From: Myxacorys chilensis ATA2-1-KO14
GTDB taxonomy: Bacteria > Cyanobacteriota > Cyanobacteriia > Leptolyngbyales > Leptolyngbyaceae
Assembly (NCBI GenBank): GCA_019359275.1
Contig: JAHHHP010000020.1
Span: 1 to 64,000, forward strand
Direction: 5' to 3'
DNA: 64,000 nt
Shown here: positions 20,323 to 29,751 of the stretch, piece after piece
Position numbering within the stretch: the first letter of the stretch is position 1
How the letters are laid out: each line of letters begins with the position of its first letter
The notes under the pieces: model-generated
What the model was told of the DNA's origin: nothing
The model's database searches: none
The model's input: only the letters and a program-made list of their open reading frames with translations
Translations under genes and position numbers: made by a program

Positions 20323-20571
20323 ATCCTGGTGCGGTAAAGAACTCTGAAGGGGAAAGGGATCCTGTGGGAGTTTGGTGCGATTAATCTGGGAGGAGTTAGG
20401 CGTCGGTCAATCCAGTGGAGGCTAGATACTGCTATCGTCTAAACTGTCTTCTTGCCAAGGGTCTTGCAACAAGCGCTTGACAGATCGACCGTAGACTTTT
20501 AGCTTTTAATCAGCTTTCCCGAAACACGGGTGCCAGTATCAAGAAAAGCGATCGCAAGGAGAACTTAAAGC

Positions 20572-20766
20572 ATGAGCCAGGCAGACGAGTGGTATGTGGT
20601 GAAACAACCAGAGGGACATTGCCAAATTCTTTCCGCCCGTGAAGTGGAGGAAAATCATGAAAAACCCTCTGAGGAAACGAAACACTGGGGTCCGTTTGAT
20701 TCAGAGGGTGAAGCGATCGCACGTCGCGTTGGTTTAATTCGGGCTGGAAAATGCCAGCCTAGCTGA
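20572..20766 (+). CDS. small conserved hypothetical protein
   Basis: A 64-residue soluble, acidic protein (begins MSQADEWYVVKQPEGH). The AAGGAGA ribosome-binding site seven to ten bases before the ATG strongly supports it. The middle has a WGPFDSEGEAIARRVGLIRAG segment, like short cyanobacterial proteins that describe a query followed by a small helical motif; no function is known to me. It converges with the protease gene, whose stop is two bases away. Confidence 0.7.
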   Translation: MSQADEWYVVKQPEGHCQILSAREVEENHEKPSEETKHWGPFDSEGEAIARRVGLIRAGKCQPS

Positions 20767-20768
20767 GA

Positions 20769-22061
20769 TTACTTTGAGCCAGCGCGAGTGATATCTTTGC
20801 CAGAAATGCGCTGGTTTAACACTTGCAGCGCTTTGGCATACTGTGGATCTTCGGGAGTGCCAATCTTGTCGCGATCGCGCACCAAAGCCTGACGCTGCTG
20901 ATCATTTAAATCAAGCACCACATCTGGATCGATGCCGTGTTTGTTGATATCTCGACCCAGTGGTGTGAGGTATTTCGAGATGGTCACCGCTAGACCTGAT
21001 CCGTCTCCCAAGCCTCGTACCGATTGAACCAGTCCCTTTCCAAAGGTTTTGGTTCCAACGATCGTGGCACGGCGATTGTCTTGCAATGCGCCAGAGAGAA
21101 TTTCACTCGCGCTGGCAGAGCCACCATCCACCAAAACAACCAATGGTTTCGCGGTCAAGGCGCGATTGTTGGCGGTCTCTTTGTCAGACACACCTTGTCG
21201 ATCAACCGTTGATACAATGCCCCCATTTGGAATCCACATCCGCGCAATGTCAACGCTGGCATAGAGAAGACCACCTGGATTAGAGCGTAAATCTAGAATG
21301 TAGCCAGAAACGCCTTGCTTCTCCAGGTTCTGAATGGCGTCGCGCATCTCAGTCGCCGCATTAGCGCTAAACTGCACGAGGCGAATGTAGCCAACATTTC
21401 CAGTCGGAGACGTTTTGGTGCTGTAACGCACCGGGTGAATTTCAATTTTGGCTCGCTTGAGCGGGAAATCGAGCGACTGGTTGCCTCGAAGAACGGTCAG
21501 CTTCACCTCGGTTCCTACGGGACCTCGAATCAGGGTGACGGCTTTATTCACGTCCATGCCTTCGGTACTCTTGCCGTCGATTTGAGTAATGATATCTTTT
21601 GCTAATACCCCGGCAGATGAGGCTGGACTGCCTTCGATCGGCGCAATGACAGTCAGTTTCTTGGTCTTTTCATCGGCAGCAAGCTGAATTCCGACGCCCG
21701 TTAGTTCTCCGGACGTATCGATCTGCATATTTTTAAATTCTGCTGGATCCATAAAGCGGGTGTAAGGATCACCCAACTTTTTCAGCATTTCTCGAATCGC
21801 TTTATATGCCTCTTCTTTGTTGGCATAATTGCGATTGAGATATTGGCTGCGCGTCGCTTTCCAATCGGTTTGATTGAAGGTGGGATCAACGTAATTTCGA
21901 TCGATGACCTGCCACACTTCATCCACGATTTCCTTCGGACTCTCCCGAAAGAACGCTTGCCCTTTGTTGAGAATTCCAGCCCCCGTGATGGTGATACCAG
22001 TAACGGCGACTGCCGTAGCACCTAAGACAAGCGCTCGTTTCGTCATGGTCATATGGCTCAA
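20769..22061 (-). CDS. carboxyl-terminal processing protease (S41 family)
   Basis: A 430-residue exported serine protease. An N-terminal hydrophobic segment (LVLGATAVAVTGITITGAG) acts as signal or anchor, followed by a PDZ domain near residues 115-200 (GVGIQLAADE, PIEGSPASSAGVLAKDII) and the S41 domain with the catalytic serine in GGSASASEILSGAL near residue 317 and the lysine in TKTFGKGLVQS near 340. This Ser-Lys dyad family includes CtpA, which matures the photosystem II D1 protein in the lumen. Cyanobacteria carry several paralogues, and I cannot say which one this is. It is followed by ispG, upstream on the same strand, with an 79-base gap. Confidence 0.93.
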   Translation of the reverse strand: MSHMTMTKRALVLGATAVAVTGITITGAGILNKGQAFFRESPKEIVDEVWQVIDRNYVDPTFNQTDWKATRSQYLNRNYANKEEAYKAIREMLKKLGDPYTRFMDPAEFKNMQIDTSGELTGVGIQLAADEKTKKLTVIAPIEGSPASSAGVLAKDIITQIDGKSTEGMDVNKAVTLIRGPVGTEVKLTVLRGNQSLDFPLKRAKIEIHPVRYSTKTSPTGNVGYIRLVQFSANAATEMRDAIQNLEKQGVSGYILDLRSNPGGLLYASVDIARMWIPNGGIVSTVDRQGVSDKETANNRALTAKPLVVLVDGGSASASEILSGALQDNRRATIVGTKTFGKGLVQSVRGLGDGSGLAVTISKYLTPLGRDINKHGIDPDVVLDLNDQQRQALVRDRDKIGTPEDPQYAKALQVLNQRISGKDITRAGSK

Positions 22062-22140
22062 TGCTTAGAAGGTGACTGAAAAGATTATGCTCAATCTAAC
22101 ACAGCAAACTGAGGCGATCCGCAATAAATATGCTTAAGTT

Positions 22141-23361
22141 TTACGGATCAATCCACCGCCCGTCAGATTTAATTAGGTTGATTAGCTCTTCCACACCGTG
22201 GGCTTCAGGCACTTTCTTGATCTCGTTTCGACCCCGGTATAACGAAATGTAACCTGCTTGCTTACCAACGTAACCGTAGTCTGCATCTGCCATTTCTCCA
22301 GGGCCGTTGACAATGCATCCCATCACCGCAATGTCTAAGCCAGTCAGGTGTTGAGTGGCAGTTCTGACTTCGTGCAGCACCTCTTCTAGGTTGAATAAGG
22401 TGCGTCCGCAGGAAGGACACGCTACATACTCCACCATGGTTTTACGGAGTCCCAAGGCTTGCAAAATTCCGTAGCACACCGGAATTTCTTTTTCTGGAGC
22501 CTCAGTAAGCGACACACGAAGCGTATCGCCGATTCCTTCTGCTAAAAGTGTTCCGATGCCTGCGGTCGATTTGATCCGCCCGTATTCGCCGTCTCCCGCT
22601 TCGGTGACACCTAGATGAATTGGGTAGTCCATTCCAAGTTCGTCCATGCGCTTCACCATGAGGCGGTTGGCCGCGATCATGACTGGTACTCTAGAAGCTT
22701 TGAGCGACAGTTCAATGTTGTAAAACTCTAACGATTCGCAAATTTGAATAAACTCCAATGCCGATTCCACCATGCCTTCAGGAGTGTCGCCGTAGGTGAA
22801 GAGCATCCGTTCTGAGAGAGAACCATGATTGACGCCAATCCGCATCGACTTGTTTTGATCGCGCAGCGAAATCACCAGAGGTTTGAGGGTGTCGCGAATC
22901 TTCTCGCCGATTTCATCAAATTCTGCTGGGGTATATTCCGTGCGATCGCTCTTTGGCTTTTCAAACACATACAGCCCCGGATTGATTCGCACGTTATCGA
23001 CATAGTTTGCCACTTCTAGGGCAATCTTCATGCCGTTGTGGTGGACATCTGCTACTAATGGAACCGGCTTGTAGGTTTTGTGTAAACGATCGCGAATCTC
23101 TTCCATTGCCTTGGCATGCGCCATGCTGGGCACAGTCACTCGAACAATTTCGCAGCCAATTTCGTGTAGGCGACGAATTGCCGCTACAGACCCATCAATA
23201 TTTAGCGTATCTTCATTGATCATGGACTGCACCGCGACGGGATATCCGCCTCCAATCGTGATGCTGCCAACCGGAACAGGACGGGTTTTGCGACGCTGAA
23301 TGGCAGGATCGGTCGAATATTGGCTTGAAGCGGTAGCAGTAGGACTCGGCAAAGTTTGCAT
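22141..23361 (-). CDS. ispG: 4-hydroxy-3-methylbut-2-enyl diphosphate synthase (ferredoxin)
   Basis: A 406-residue enzyme of the MEP isoprenoid pathway, converting methylerythritol cyclodiphosphate to HMBPP with electrons from ferredoxin. The N-terminal TIM-barrel part contains [20 protein letters not shown] and [15 protein letters not shown]. The C-terminal part has [16 protein letters not shown] and [17 protein letters not shown], which supply the three cysteines and glutamate of the [4Fe-4S] cluster. Length is normal for cyanobacteria. It lies upstream of the S41 protease on the same strand and may be co-transcribed with it. Confidence 0.97.
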   Translation of the reverse strand: MQTLPSPTATASSQYSTDPAIQRRKTRPVPVGSITIGGGYPVAVQSMINEDTLNIDGSVAAIRRLHEIGCEIVRVTVPSMAHAKAMEEIRDRLHKTYKPVPLVADVHHNGMKIALEVANYVDNVRINPGLYVFEKPKSDRTEYTPAEFDEIGEKIRDTLKPLVISLRDQNKSMRIGVNHGSLSERMLFTYGDTPEGMVESALEFIQICESLEFYNIELSLKASRVPVMIAANRLMVKRMDELGMDYPIHLGVTEAGDGEYGRIKSTAGIGTLLAEGIGDTLRVSLTEAPEKEIPVCYGILQALGLRKTMVEYVACPSCGRTLFNLEEVLHEVRTATQHLTGLDIAVMGCIVNGPGEMADADYGYVGKQAGYISLYRGRNEIKKVPEAHGVEELINLIKSDGRWIDP

Positions 23362-23542
23362 ATGCAGCGAATTAAACTTTCGACAATGTGAAAGAGAAGA
23401 TCAACATTTCTTACTGTCTTTCAGATTGCCACAGAAAGTGAAGTTCTGACGGTTTTCTGGGCGACAGGCATCAAGAATTATTGGGTAGAACGCCCCTTTT
23501 CGGGTTAACTCTCTAATATTCTTAACCTCGACCCCCAACTTT

Positions 23543-23731
23543 CTAGCCACGACATAAGCGAGATTCTTGCTTGACGGATCCTGCCATTGCTGCTCGCTGC
23601 AAAGTCATAAATGCCCGGAAATCCTCTTGCTCATATTTCATGCTCAACAGTTGCCGAAGCAAATTCTCGGCTTCAACCGTCAAAACTCCAGTCGCAAGGG
23701 CTTGTTGAACAACATCACGAATTAGAGCCAT
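23543..23731 (-). CDS. small conserved hypothetical protein
   Basis: A 62-residue protein if started at the ATG 23729-23731 (MALIRDVVQQALATGVLT); the frame extends five codons more to 23746. It is predominantly helical with LSVEAENLL-like and LRQLLSMKYEQEDFRAFMTL segments; this pattern is seen in short proteins of cyanobacteria that I cannot name. It is alone between ispG and a gene-poor region. Confidence 0.55.
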   Translation of the reverse strand: MALIRDVVQQALATGVLTVEAENLLRQLLSMKYEQEDFRAFMTLQRAAMAGSVKQESRLCRG

Positions 23732-24341
23732 AGCCACACCCCACATGCATTAAGAAAGATTGTTTATCTATAACATCGCTATCTCAGCAGGTTATCGAGC
23801 AAACCCATTTACCATTCGTTTCTAAATCGCTCTCGTAACGGTTGTATATAGAAAGAATAAAGAGTGTATAACTGTCTGAAAATAGTAGAGCGATTTAAGC
23901 TGAAAAACGGTATCCCCTCAAACAGTTTTCGATAGGTGCGTTGAACGCTGAAACCCAACGATGTAAGAGGGTTGAAGATTATGACGAAAAAAAAACTGAG
24001 AAGTTCCTCACCTGAAGAAGAAATCTTTGTCTGTTTAAATATCCGTAGAAAGTGTGTTTAAATTTGACGAATCGTATCTTAAGCAGAACTGCCTAGAGAA
24101 AGCAAGTAATAGTTAATACATTTCAACTTAAAATATGGCTTTTTGAAGTGTTAAATGACTTGCTTCTTCGTCAACAATTAAACTGAAAGCTCAGAAGAAT
24201 TGGCTGTATTTAACTATTTTCTTACAATCATTACACCGTCAAGAAGGTGTAGCAAATTACCCTAAAAAGCGCCTCAGACAAAGAGCGCTCTAGAGATTAG
24301 CAAATGTTACAAATACCGAATTTCGAGTGACGTAATACTGC
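23732..24341. other. gene-poor intergenic region
   Basis: About 610 AT-rich bases. The segment GGTGCGTTGAACGCTGAAACCCAACG near 23937 recalls a dispersed cyanobacterial repeat, given here only as a likeness because one copy is seen. A 26-codon frame starting at 23981 with a run of lysines (MTKKKLRSS) could be chance. A terminator-like hairpin stands at 24262-24290. Confidence 0.45.
24262..24290 (-). terminator. terminator-like hairpin after ylqF
   Basis: On the minus strand AGCGC (24285-24289) pairs with GCGCT (24268-24272), extended by two pairs across a bulge, and a TTTTT tract follows immediately. It lies 52 bases past the ylqF stop. Confidence 0.55.
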
Positions 24342-25187
24342 TTATTCCGCTGGAGGATATTCTAGTGCGATCGCGCCTAAGTTCCCTTTCCGAAAATCGG
24401 TCAAAATCTGCCTTGCTGTGCGCTCGATGTCACCCTGATAGGTTCGATCAGCAAGCGATCGCAAGTAGCTTTCTCCACTCAGATCCTCTAAGGCTAAAGA
24501 ATAGCGTTCTTGTAAGGCTTGTTTAACCTGCAAGTCGTTCAGCAGATCGATGAACGCGGCCGCGACGCGCTGATTGTCATACCCAGCTTCGCCAATATCA
24601 TCACAAATGGCTAATTTAATCGCTGCATTTTGATCTGTGAGCTTGTTCGGAAGGACACCGGGAGCATCTAAAAGATCAATTTGCTCAGAAATTCTTACCC
24701 AGCGTAACTGGCGAGTCACCCCGGCCCGACGGGCACTTTCGACGACTTTTCGTTTGAGCAATCGATTAATCAACGCTGATTTACCAACGTTTGGAAATCC
24801 GAGCACAACCGTACGGATGGGCCGAGGCAGCATCCCGCGATCGCGCCTGCGTTCGTTCACCTGAGCGCCCGCGACTTGAACGGCTTTAGAAACGGCATCG
24901 ATCGCTTTTCCGTGTTGAGCATCGGTGAAGTAAGGCTCTTGTCCCTGCTGCTGAAACCATTCTGTCCAGCGCTCTTTGGCAGACGCTGAGATCATATCCA
25001 TCCGATTGAGAACCAGCACACGCCCCTTGCTGCCAAGCCACTGCTCAATCTGAGGATGATGAGTTGCCTCAGGAATGCGAGCATCACGCACTTCTAAGAC
25101 CACATCAACGCGCTTTAGCTGCTCAAGCAGGGATTTTTCTGCTTTAGCGATGTGACCGGGATACCACTGGATGGGAGGAGAGGACAT
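24342..25187 (-). CDS. ylqF: ribosome biogenesis GTPase YlqF/RbgA
   Basis: A 281-residue circularly permuted GTPase. The G4-like element LVLNRMDMI lies near residue 58 and comes before the G1 loop GFPNVGKSALINRL near residue 130, then the G3 DAPG in LLDAPGVL near 173, as in the YlqF/MnmE-permuted class. The C-terminal domain is the helical RNA-binding part. RbgA acts late in 50S assembly. The N-terminal QWYPGHIAKAE matches the family start. It is separate from the NERD gene by 33 bases on the same strand, so they may share transcription. Confidence 0.93.
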   Translation of the reverse strand: MSSPPIQWYPGHIAKAEKSLLEQLKRVDVVLEVRDARIPEATHHPQIEQWLGSKGRVLVLNRMDMISASAKERWTEWFQQQGQEPYFTDAQHGKAIDAVSKAVQVAGAQVNERRRDRGMLPRPIRTVVLGFPNVGKSALINRLLKRKVVESARRAGVTRQLRWVRISEQIDLLDAPGVLPNKLTDQNAAIKLAICDDIGEAGYDNQRVAAAFIDLLNDLQVKQALQERYSLALEDLSGESYLRSLADRTYQGDIERTARQILTDFRKGNLGAIALEYPPAE

Positions 25188-25220
25188 GAATGCAAAATAT
25201 TGATTTGGGCTGAGAAGCTT

Positions 25221-25925
25221 CTATCCTAGCGACTGTAAGCAGGATAAAAGTTTTTCTCTTCCTATAACGTACACTCCTTCAACAGGGTTAGAAATATCTA
25301 AAACGGTTGCACTTGAGAAAACCACGAGGGGTGTAACAAATTTAGAGTTCTGGTTCTGCTTCATAACGACGGCTTGACGCTTCGCTTGTTTCAAAAAGTC
25401 TTTCTCGAAGGGGAACTGGGAGCGTCCATATTGCCGAAGCAGTTGCTTACCATTCCAGCGGACATTACCTTTGTGAGATTTTACATCGATCGTGTAAGCG
25501 CGTTTTTTGGGCGAGAGCAAAAAAACGTCAATATCGCCGACTCTGCGATCGCGAATTCCATAGTCGATCTGCCAGCCTAAATTTTTCAGAGGATCAAGCA
25601 TTGCTGCAATTTCTTCCTCTGCCAATGCTCCTTGATCGGCATGATTTGCTCGTTTCCACCAGTACTGAGCCTGAACTAATACCAGTACAGCAAAGAAGAA
25701 GCAAGCCAAGTACACAGGAATTGGCAACGTAAACTTAGTAGACGGTAAGAACAAGAAGTTTTTTGCAAAAGATGTCGCAACGAATGGCAAAGCAATGAGG
25801 GCCACTGACGTGCCAACCAACGATATAGCCTTTGTACGGCGGTGGAATGCTAACAATCGAACATTTCTTCCTGCGTGAGGCATAGCACTAGCGCGTTTAA
25901 GCGGGGAATGGTTGTTTTCAAGCAT
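25221..25925 (-). CDS. membrane-anchored NERD-domain (nuclease-related) protein
   Basis: About 234 residues from the ATG at 25925; the frame opens at 25976 and would overlap the stress-protein gene by 25 bases. Two hydrophobic segments (ISLVGTSVALIALPFVATS and PIPVYLACFFFAVLVLVQ) form a hairpin in the membrane. A NERD domain follows: GALAEEEIAAMLDPL, then GDIDVFLLSPKKRAYTIDVKS, where the D-x-D and D-x-K residues match the restriction-endonuclease-like core. A role in DNA processing is suggested by the fold, but function is unknown. It follows the universal stress protein gene closely and may be co-transcribed. Confidence 0.8.
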   Translation of the reverse strand: MLENNHSPLKRASAMPHAGRNVRLLAFHRRTKAISLVGTSVALIALPFVATSFAKNFLFLPSTKFTLPIPVYLACFFFAVLVLVQAQYWWKRANHADQGALAEEEIAAMLDPLKNLGWQIDYGIRDRRVGDIDVFLLSPKKRAYTIDVKSHKGNVRWNGKQLLRQYGRSQFPFEKDFLKQAKRQAVVMKQNQNSKFVTPLVVFSSATVLDISNPVEGVYVIGREKLLSCLQSLG

Positions 25926-25951
25926 TCCCAGGCATACAAGGCGGTTAATCG

Positions 25952-26356
25952 CTATGGCACAACTAGCACCGGACATGGCGACAAACTAATCACTCGATTC
26001 GTGACACTTTCAGAGACTTCGTCGGTCAGTCCGAGCCCGCGACAGCCCATCACAATCAAATCGGCGTCGACTTCATCGGCAACATCGCAAATGGTGAAGG
26101 CGGGGTTTCCTTCTCGTTCAATCGTTTCTGCTTCAATGCCTTGTTGAGAGAATAATGATTTTGCGTTTTGTAAGAGTTTGGCGACCGCATCTGGTGATGC
26201 CATCGTATCGGTCGGAACTTCTTCGACTGCTGAAGCTTCAACCACAGACACGATGATGAGACGGCTCTTGTGAAACTGCACAATTTCTGAGACTTTTTCA
26301 GCCGCTTGGCGGGATTCACGGCTTTGGTCGATGGGAAACAAGACTGTCTTAAACAT
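25952..26356 (-). CDS. universal stress protein (UspA family)
   Basis: About 134 residues from the ATG at 26356 (MFKTVLFPIDQS); the frame extends ten codons further to 26386. It has the first strand with the aspartate (FPIDQSRESRQAAEKV) and the phosphate-binding end MGCRGLGLTDEVSESVTNRV, a slightly altered form of the G-2x-G-9x-G(S/T) ATP motif in which the second glycine is missing. It is followed by PCPVLVVP, the last strand. It is divergent from pgk and upstream of the NERD gene. Confidence 0.88.
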   Translation of the reverse strand: MFKTVLFPIDQSRESRQAAEKVSEIVQFHKSRLIIVSVVEASAVEEVPTDTMASPDAVAKLLQNAKSLFSQQGIEAETIEREGNPAFTICDVADEVDADLIVMGCRGLGLTDEVSESVTNRVISLSPCPVLVVP

Positions 26357-26499
26357 GGATTTGTGTGAATGGGACAGATAACTCAATAGGTCTTATCTTT
26401 CTGAACTTACAACAGGATCAGTGGATTCGCGATCGCAGAGGGGCAATTAATGAGAAAATTTAAGACGTAGGTAGAAAGACTCATTCTAGGAGTAGTATC

Positions 26500-27705
26500 G
26501 TGCCCAAAAAGACTGTTAACAATCTATCGTCCTCTGATTTGCAAGGAAAGCGCGTGCTGGTGCGGGCTGATTTTAACGTGCCGTTAGATGAGCAAGGCAA
26601 TATCACCGACGATACGCGCATTCGGGCAGCGCTGCCAACCATCCAAGCGTTGACCTCGAAAGGCGCAAAGGTGATTTTGAGCAGTCACTTTGGGCGTCCG
26701 AAAAATGGTCCTGAAGACAAGTACCGTCTGACGCCCGTTGGCAATCGGCTATCTGAGGTATTGGGTAAGCCCGTGACCAAGTGCAATGACTGCATCGGTG
26801 ATGAAGTGAATGCCACCGTGAACGCAATGCAGCCTGGTGATGTCGTGCTGCTAGAGAACGTTCGCTTCTACAAAGAAGAGGAAAAGAACGATCCCGGATT
26901 TGCTCAAAAGCTTGCGTCGATCGCAGATCTATACGTAAACGATGCCTTTGGAACAGCTCACCGCGCCCATGCGTCCACAGAAGGCGTAACCAAGTTTCTA
27001 AAGCCCTCCGTGGCAGGATTGCTGATTGAGAAAGAATTGGAATATCTCCAGAGCGCGATCGAGAATCCTCAGCGTCCGTTAGCGGCGATTGTTGGCGGTT
27101 CTAAGGTTTCTAGCAAAATTACCGTGATCGAAACCCTGCTCGATAAAGTCGATAAGCTGCTAATTGGCGGTGGCATGGTGTTCACCTTCTACAAAGCACG
27201 CGGCTTAAACGTCGGTAAGTCATTGGTTGAAGAAGATAAACTCGACTTGGCACGGGCACTGGAAGCCAAAGCAAAAGAGAAAGGCGTTGATTTGCTGCTG
27301 CCGACCGATGTTGTCGTTGCTGATAATTTTGCACCCGATGCAAATGCTCAAACGGTCAGCGTCGAGAATATTCCTGACGGTTGGATGGGGTTAGATATTG
27401 GGCCTGACTCCGTAAAGACGTTCCAGCAAGCGCTGTCCCAGTGCAAGTCGGTGATTTGGAATGGTCCGATGGGAGTATTTGAGTTTGATAAATTTGCGGC
27501 TGGTACGGAAGCGATCGCACGCACCCTTGCCGAGCTGACCCCCAAAGGAACGATCACGATCATTGGTGGTGGTGACTCGGTAGCTGCCGTTGAAAAAGTC
27601 GGCCTAGCAGACCAAATGAGTCACATTTCAACTGGTGGTGGTGCGAGTCTAGAACTGCTAGAAGGCAAAGAACTCCCTGGAATTGCGGCGCTCGACGAAG
27701 CTTAA
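26500..27705 (+). CDS. pgk: phosphoglycerate kinase
   Basis: A 401-residue enzyme starting at a GTG with a TAGGAG ribosome-binding site eight bases upstream. It shows [16 protein letters not shown] and [10 protein letters not shown] in the 3-phosphoglycerate half, GGSKVSSKI and the hinge, then [13 protein letters not shown] and [16 protein letters not shown] in the nucleotide half. It catalyses transfer between 1,3-bisphosphoglycerate and ADP and serves both glycolysis and the Calvin cycle in cyanobacteria. Length is normal, and it has its own terminator. Confidence 0.98.
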   Translation: MPKKTVNNLSSSDLQGKRVLVRADFNVPLDEQGNITDDTRIRAALPTIQALTSKGAKVILSSHFGRPKNGPEDKYRLTPVGNRLSEVLGKPVTKCNDCIGDEVNATVNAMQPGDVVLLENVRFYKEEEKNDPGFAQKLASIADLYVNDAFGTAHRAHASTEGVTKFLKPSVAGLLIEKELEYLQSAIENPQRPLAAIVGGSKVSSKITVIETLLDKVDKLLIGGGMVFTFYKARGLNVGKSLVEEDKLDLARALEAKAKEKGVDLLLPTDVVVADNFAPDANAQTVSVENIPDGWMGLDIGPDSVKTFQQALSQCKSVIWNGPMGVFEFDKFAAGTEAIARTLAELTPKGTITIIGGGDSVAAVEKVGLADQMSHISTGGGASLELLEGKELPGIAALDEA

Positions 27706-27730
27706 TTTCGTAATTTAGCAAGATCAGTCG

Positions 27731-27760
27731 CGGATGAGGCAAACGTCTCATCCGTTTTTT
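27731..27760 (+). terminator. intrinsic terminator of pgk
   Basis: An 8-bp stem (CGGATGAG at 27731-27738 with CTCATCCG at 27747-27754) followed by six T residues, 26 bases after the pgk stop. The T tract abuts the stop codon of the convergent histidine kinase gene. Confidence 0.9.
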
Positions 27761-29669
27761 ATGCCGCCAAAGCTTCAGCGGGCACAGTTCCTTCAGAGTT
27801 GCGCAGAGCGCAACTCGGGATCTCAATCCAAAATGCAGCCCCTTGTCCTGGTGCCGATTCACACCACATCGATCCCTGGTGTTTCTCAGCCACAATTTGA
27901 TAGCTAATCGACATACCCATCCCCGTGCCTTTACCCACTTCTTTGGTTGTAAAGAACGGATCAAAAATGCGTTGCTGCACTGCCGTAGACATCCCGTTTC
28001 CGTTGTCTGCAATGCAAATTCGGATGCGATCGCTGCCATAGCGTTGAGTCGTGATCCGAATCGTTAGCGGTGAGCATTCTAAATTCCTCGCCTCCTGTTC
28101 TTCTAAAGCGTCGATCGCATTGCTCAAAATATTCATAAACACTTGATTCAGTTGCCCTGCGTAGCATTCTACTTCTGGCAGATCGCCATATTCCCGAATC
28201 ACCTGCATTTCCGGGCGGTCTGAGGTTGCTTTGAGGCGGTGTTGCAAAATCAGCAACGTACTATCAATGCCCTCATGGATATCGACGGGCTTCACTTCTG
28301 AATGATCGAGGCGAGAAAAATTCCGCAGCGATAACACAATCTGACGAATGCGATCGGCACCCATTCGCATTGAGGCGACTGTTTTAGGTAAATCTTCAAC
28401 TAAAAAAGGAAGATCGATTGCCTCTGCCTGCTGTTCAATTTCGGCATGGGGGCTTGGATAGTGTTTTTGATAAAGCTGAAGCAGATCCAGCAGATCACCG
28501 ACATACTCACGCACGTGGTTGAGATTGCCAAAAATAAAACTGACAGGATTGTTGATCTCGTGAGCAACACCCGCAACTAAGCTGCCAAGCGCAGACATTT
28601 TCTCGCTTTGCACCAGTCGAAGCTGCGATCGCTGCAGTTGCTCTAAGGTGGCAGATAGTTTTGCCGTTCGTTCGCTAACTCGTTGCTCTAAAACTTCTTT
28701 AGATTGCTTGAGTTGTCGTTGTTCAAGCGCCTGCACTTGCCAGAGAATCACGATCATGGTGCCCGCAAGACCGAATATGACAAGGGCAATGACATCAAGC
28801 GATCGCAGCTTCGATTCAATATCCTCGCGCGGAATTACTAGCGCCATTGACCAGTTTGCTTCTTTTAGCGGTAGATAAGCGACATACTTTAACGTGCCGT
28901 CGATCGGGAGTAATTCAATTCCCTGCTGCTGTTTGATCATACGCTGTGCGATCGCAGCTAAATTGGAATCGGTGGCTTGAGCAAGATTGGAGGTGGAATT
29001 CTTCACGCTCAGCATCAGTGTCGGATCGGGATGCGCGATCGCGCTGCCGTTTGAGTCAAGGGCGAAGGCGTAGCTATGATCGCCATAGCGAACGTTATTG
29101 ACCACTTGCGCGATGCGATCAAGTCGGATAACATTCTGAACCACGCCGATCGGTACACTCGCTGTATCAAACTCTTGCCGAATCGGAGCCGCAACGATGA
29201 TAGCGGGCAACTTCAGCGATCGACTAATCAGAGGGTCACTGATATTCGTGTGTCCAGCGATCGCTTTTTGAAAATACACCCGATCCCAGATATTAATTGA
29301 GCCGCCGCCTATGACATTCCGCAGACCATTTGAGCGCGCCGTCACAATCTCGTAGCTATCACTAAAGCGCAATACTTCGGCTTTTAGGTAGGGTTCAGCT
29401 TGCGACCAATCCATCGATCGCACAGCCGGGGTGCTTGCCAGCGTTTCAATATGCGTTTTGAGGTTAGAGAGCCAGCGATCAAGGTCATCTCCGCCTTGCT
29501 GAACTTCTAAAAACGCATTGCGCTTGAGGCTTTCTAGCATAGTGTTCCGAACAACTTGGTAGCTGGAGTAAGCTGTGATACCTACAACCAGTGCTGTACT
29601 ACCAATCAAAAGCCGCATGAGGAGATTGCGCTTTGCATCAGGAATTGGTTTGAACCGTTTAAGCTTCAT
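27759..29669 (-). CDS. membrane sensor histidine kinase with periplasmic Cache domain
   Basis: About 636 residues from MKLKRFKPIP at 29669 (three codons shorter than the 29678 start). It has a transmembrane helix near 20-40, a periplasmic dCache-type domain to about 290 (FQKAIAGHTNISDPLISRS, then PAIIVAAPIR), a second helix near 295-315, a coiled coil, the HisKA box VAGVAHEINNPVS with the phosphorylated His near 370, and an HATPase_c domain with NAIDALEE, DNGNGM and GKGTGMGM. It should phosphorylate a response regulator not encoded in this window. The adjacent upstream gene encodes a periplasmic binding protein, which hints at a shared signal. Confidence 0.92.
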   Translation of the reverse strand: MKLKRFKPIPDAKRNLLMRLLIGSTALVVGITAYSSYQVVRNTMLESLKRNAFLEVQQGGDDLDRWLSNLKTHIETLASTPAVRSMDWSQAEPYLKAEVLRFSDSYEIVTARSNGLRNVIGGGSINIWDRVYFQKAIAGHTNISDPLISRSLKLPAIIVAAPIRQEFDTASVPIGVVQNVIRLDRIAQVVNNVRYGDHSYAFALDSNGSAIAHPDPTLMLSVKNSTSNLAQATDSNLAAIAQRMIKQQQGIELLPIDGTLKYVAYLPLKEANWSMALVIPREDIESKLRSLDVIALVIFGLAGTMIVILWQVQALEQRQLKQSKEVLEQRVSERTAKLSATLEQLQRSQLRLVQSEKMSALGSLVAGVAHEINNPVSFIFGNLNHVREYVGDLLDLLQLYQKHYPSPHAEIEQQAEAIDLPFLVEDLPKTVASMRMGADRIRQIVLSLRNFSRLDHSEVKPVDIHEGIDSTLLILQHRLKATSDRPEMQVIREYGDLPEVECYAGQLNQVFMNILSNAIDALEEQEARNLECSPLTIRITTQRYGSDRIRICIADNGNGMSTAVQQRIFDPFFTTKEVGKGTGMGMSISYQIVAEKHQGSMWCESAPGQGAAFWIEIPSCALRNSEGTVPAEALAA

Positions 29670-29751
29670 TACCCACACGTAGGAAGTTGATTGGATGCGA
29701 GTTTGACAGAAACCTTTGTCACTGTCTCAGGTGATAGATGCAATGGACGAA

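Noticed and set aside
19868..20347. 159-codon plus-strand frame antisense to pilT
   Set aside because: It is the complement of the proline-rich codons and reads as Gly/Val/Ala-rich sequence with no features.
23981..24061. 26-codon frame with a lysine run
   Set aside because: Too short and without support beyond an ATG; kept as a note only.
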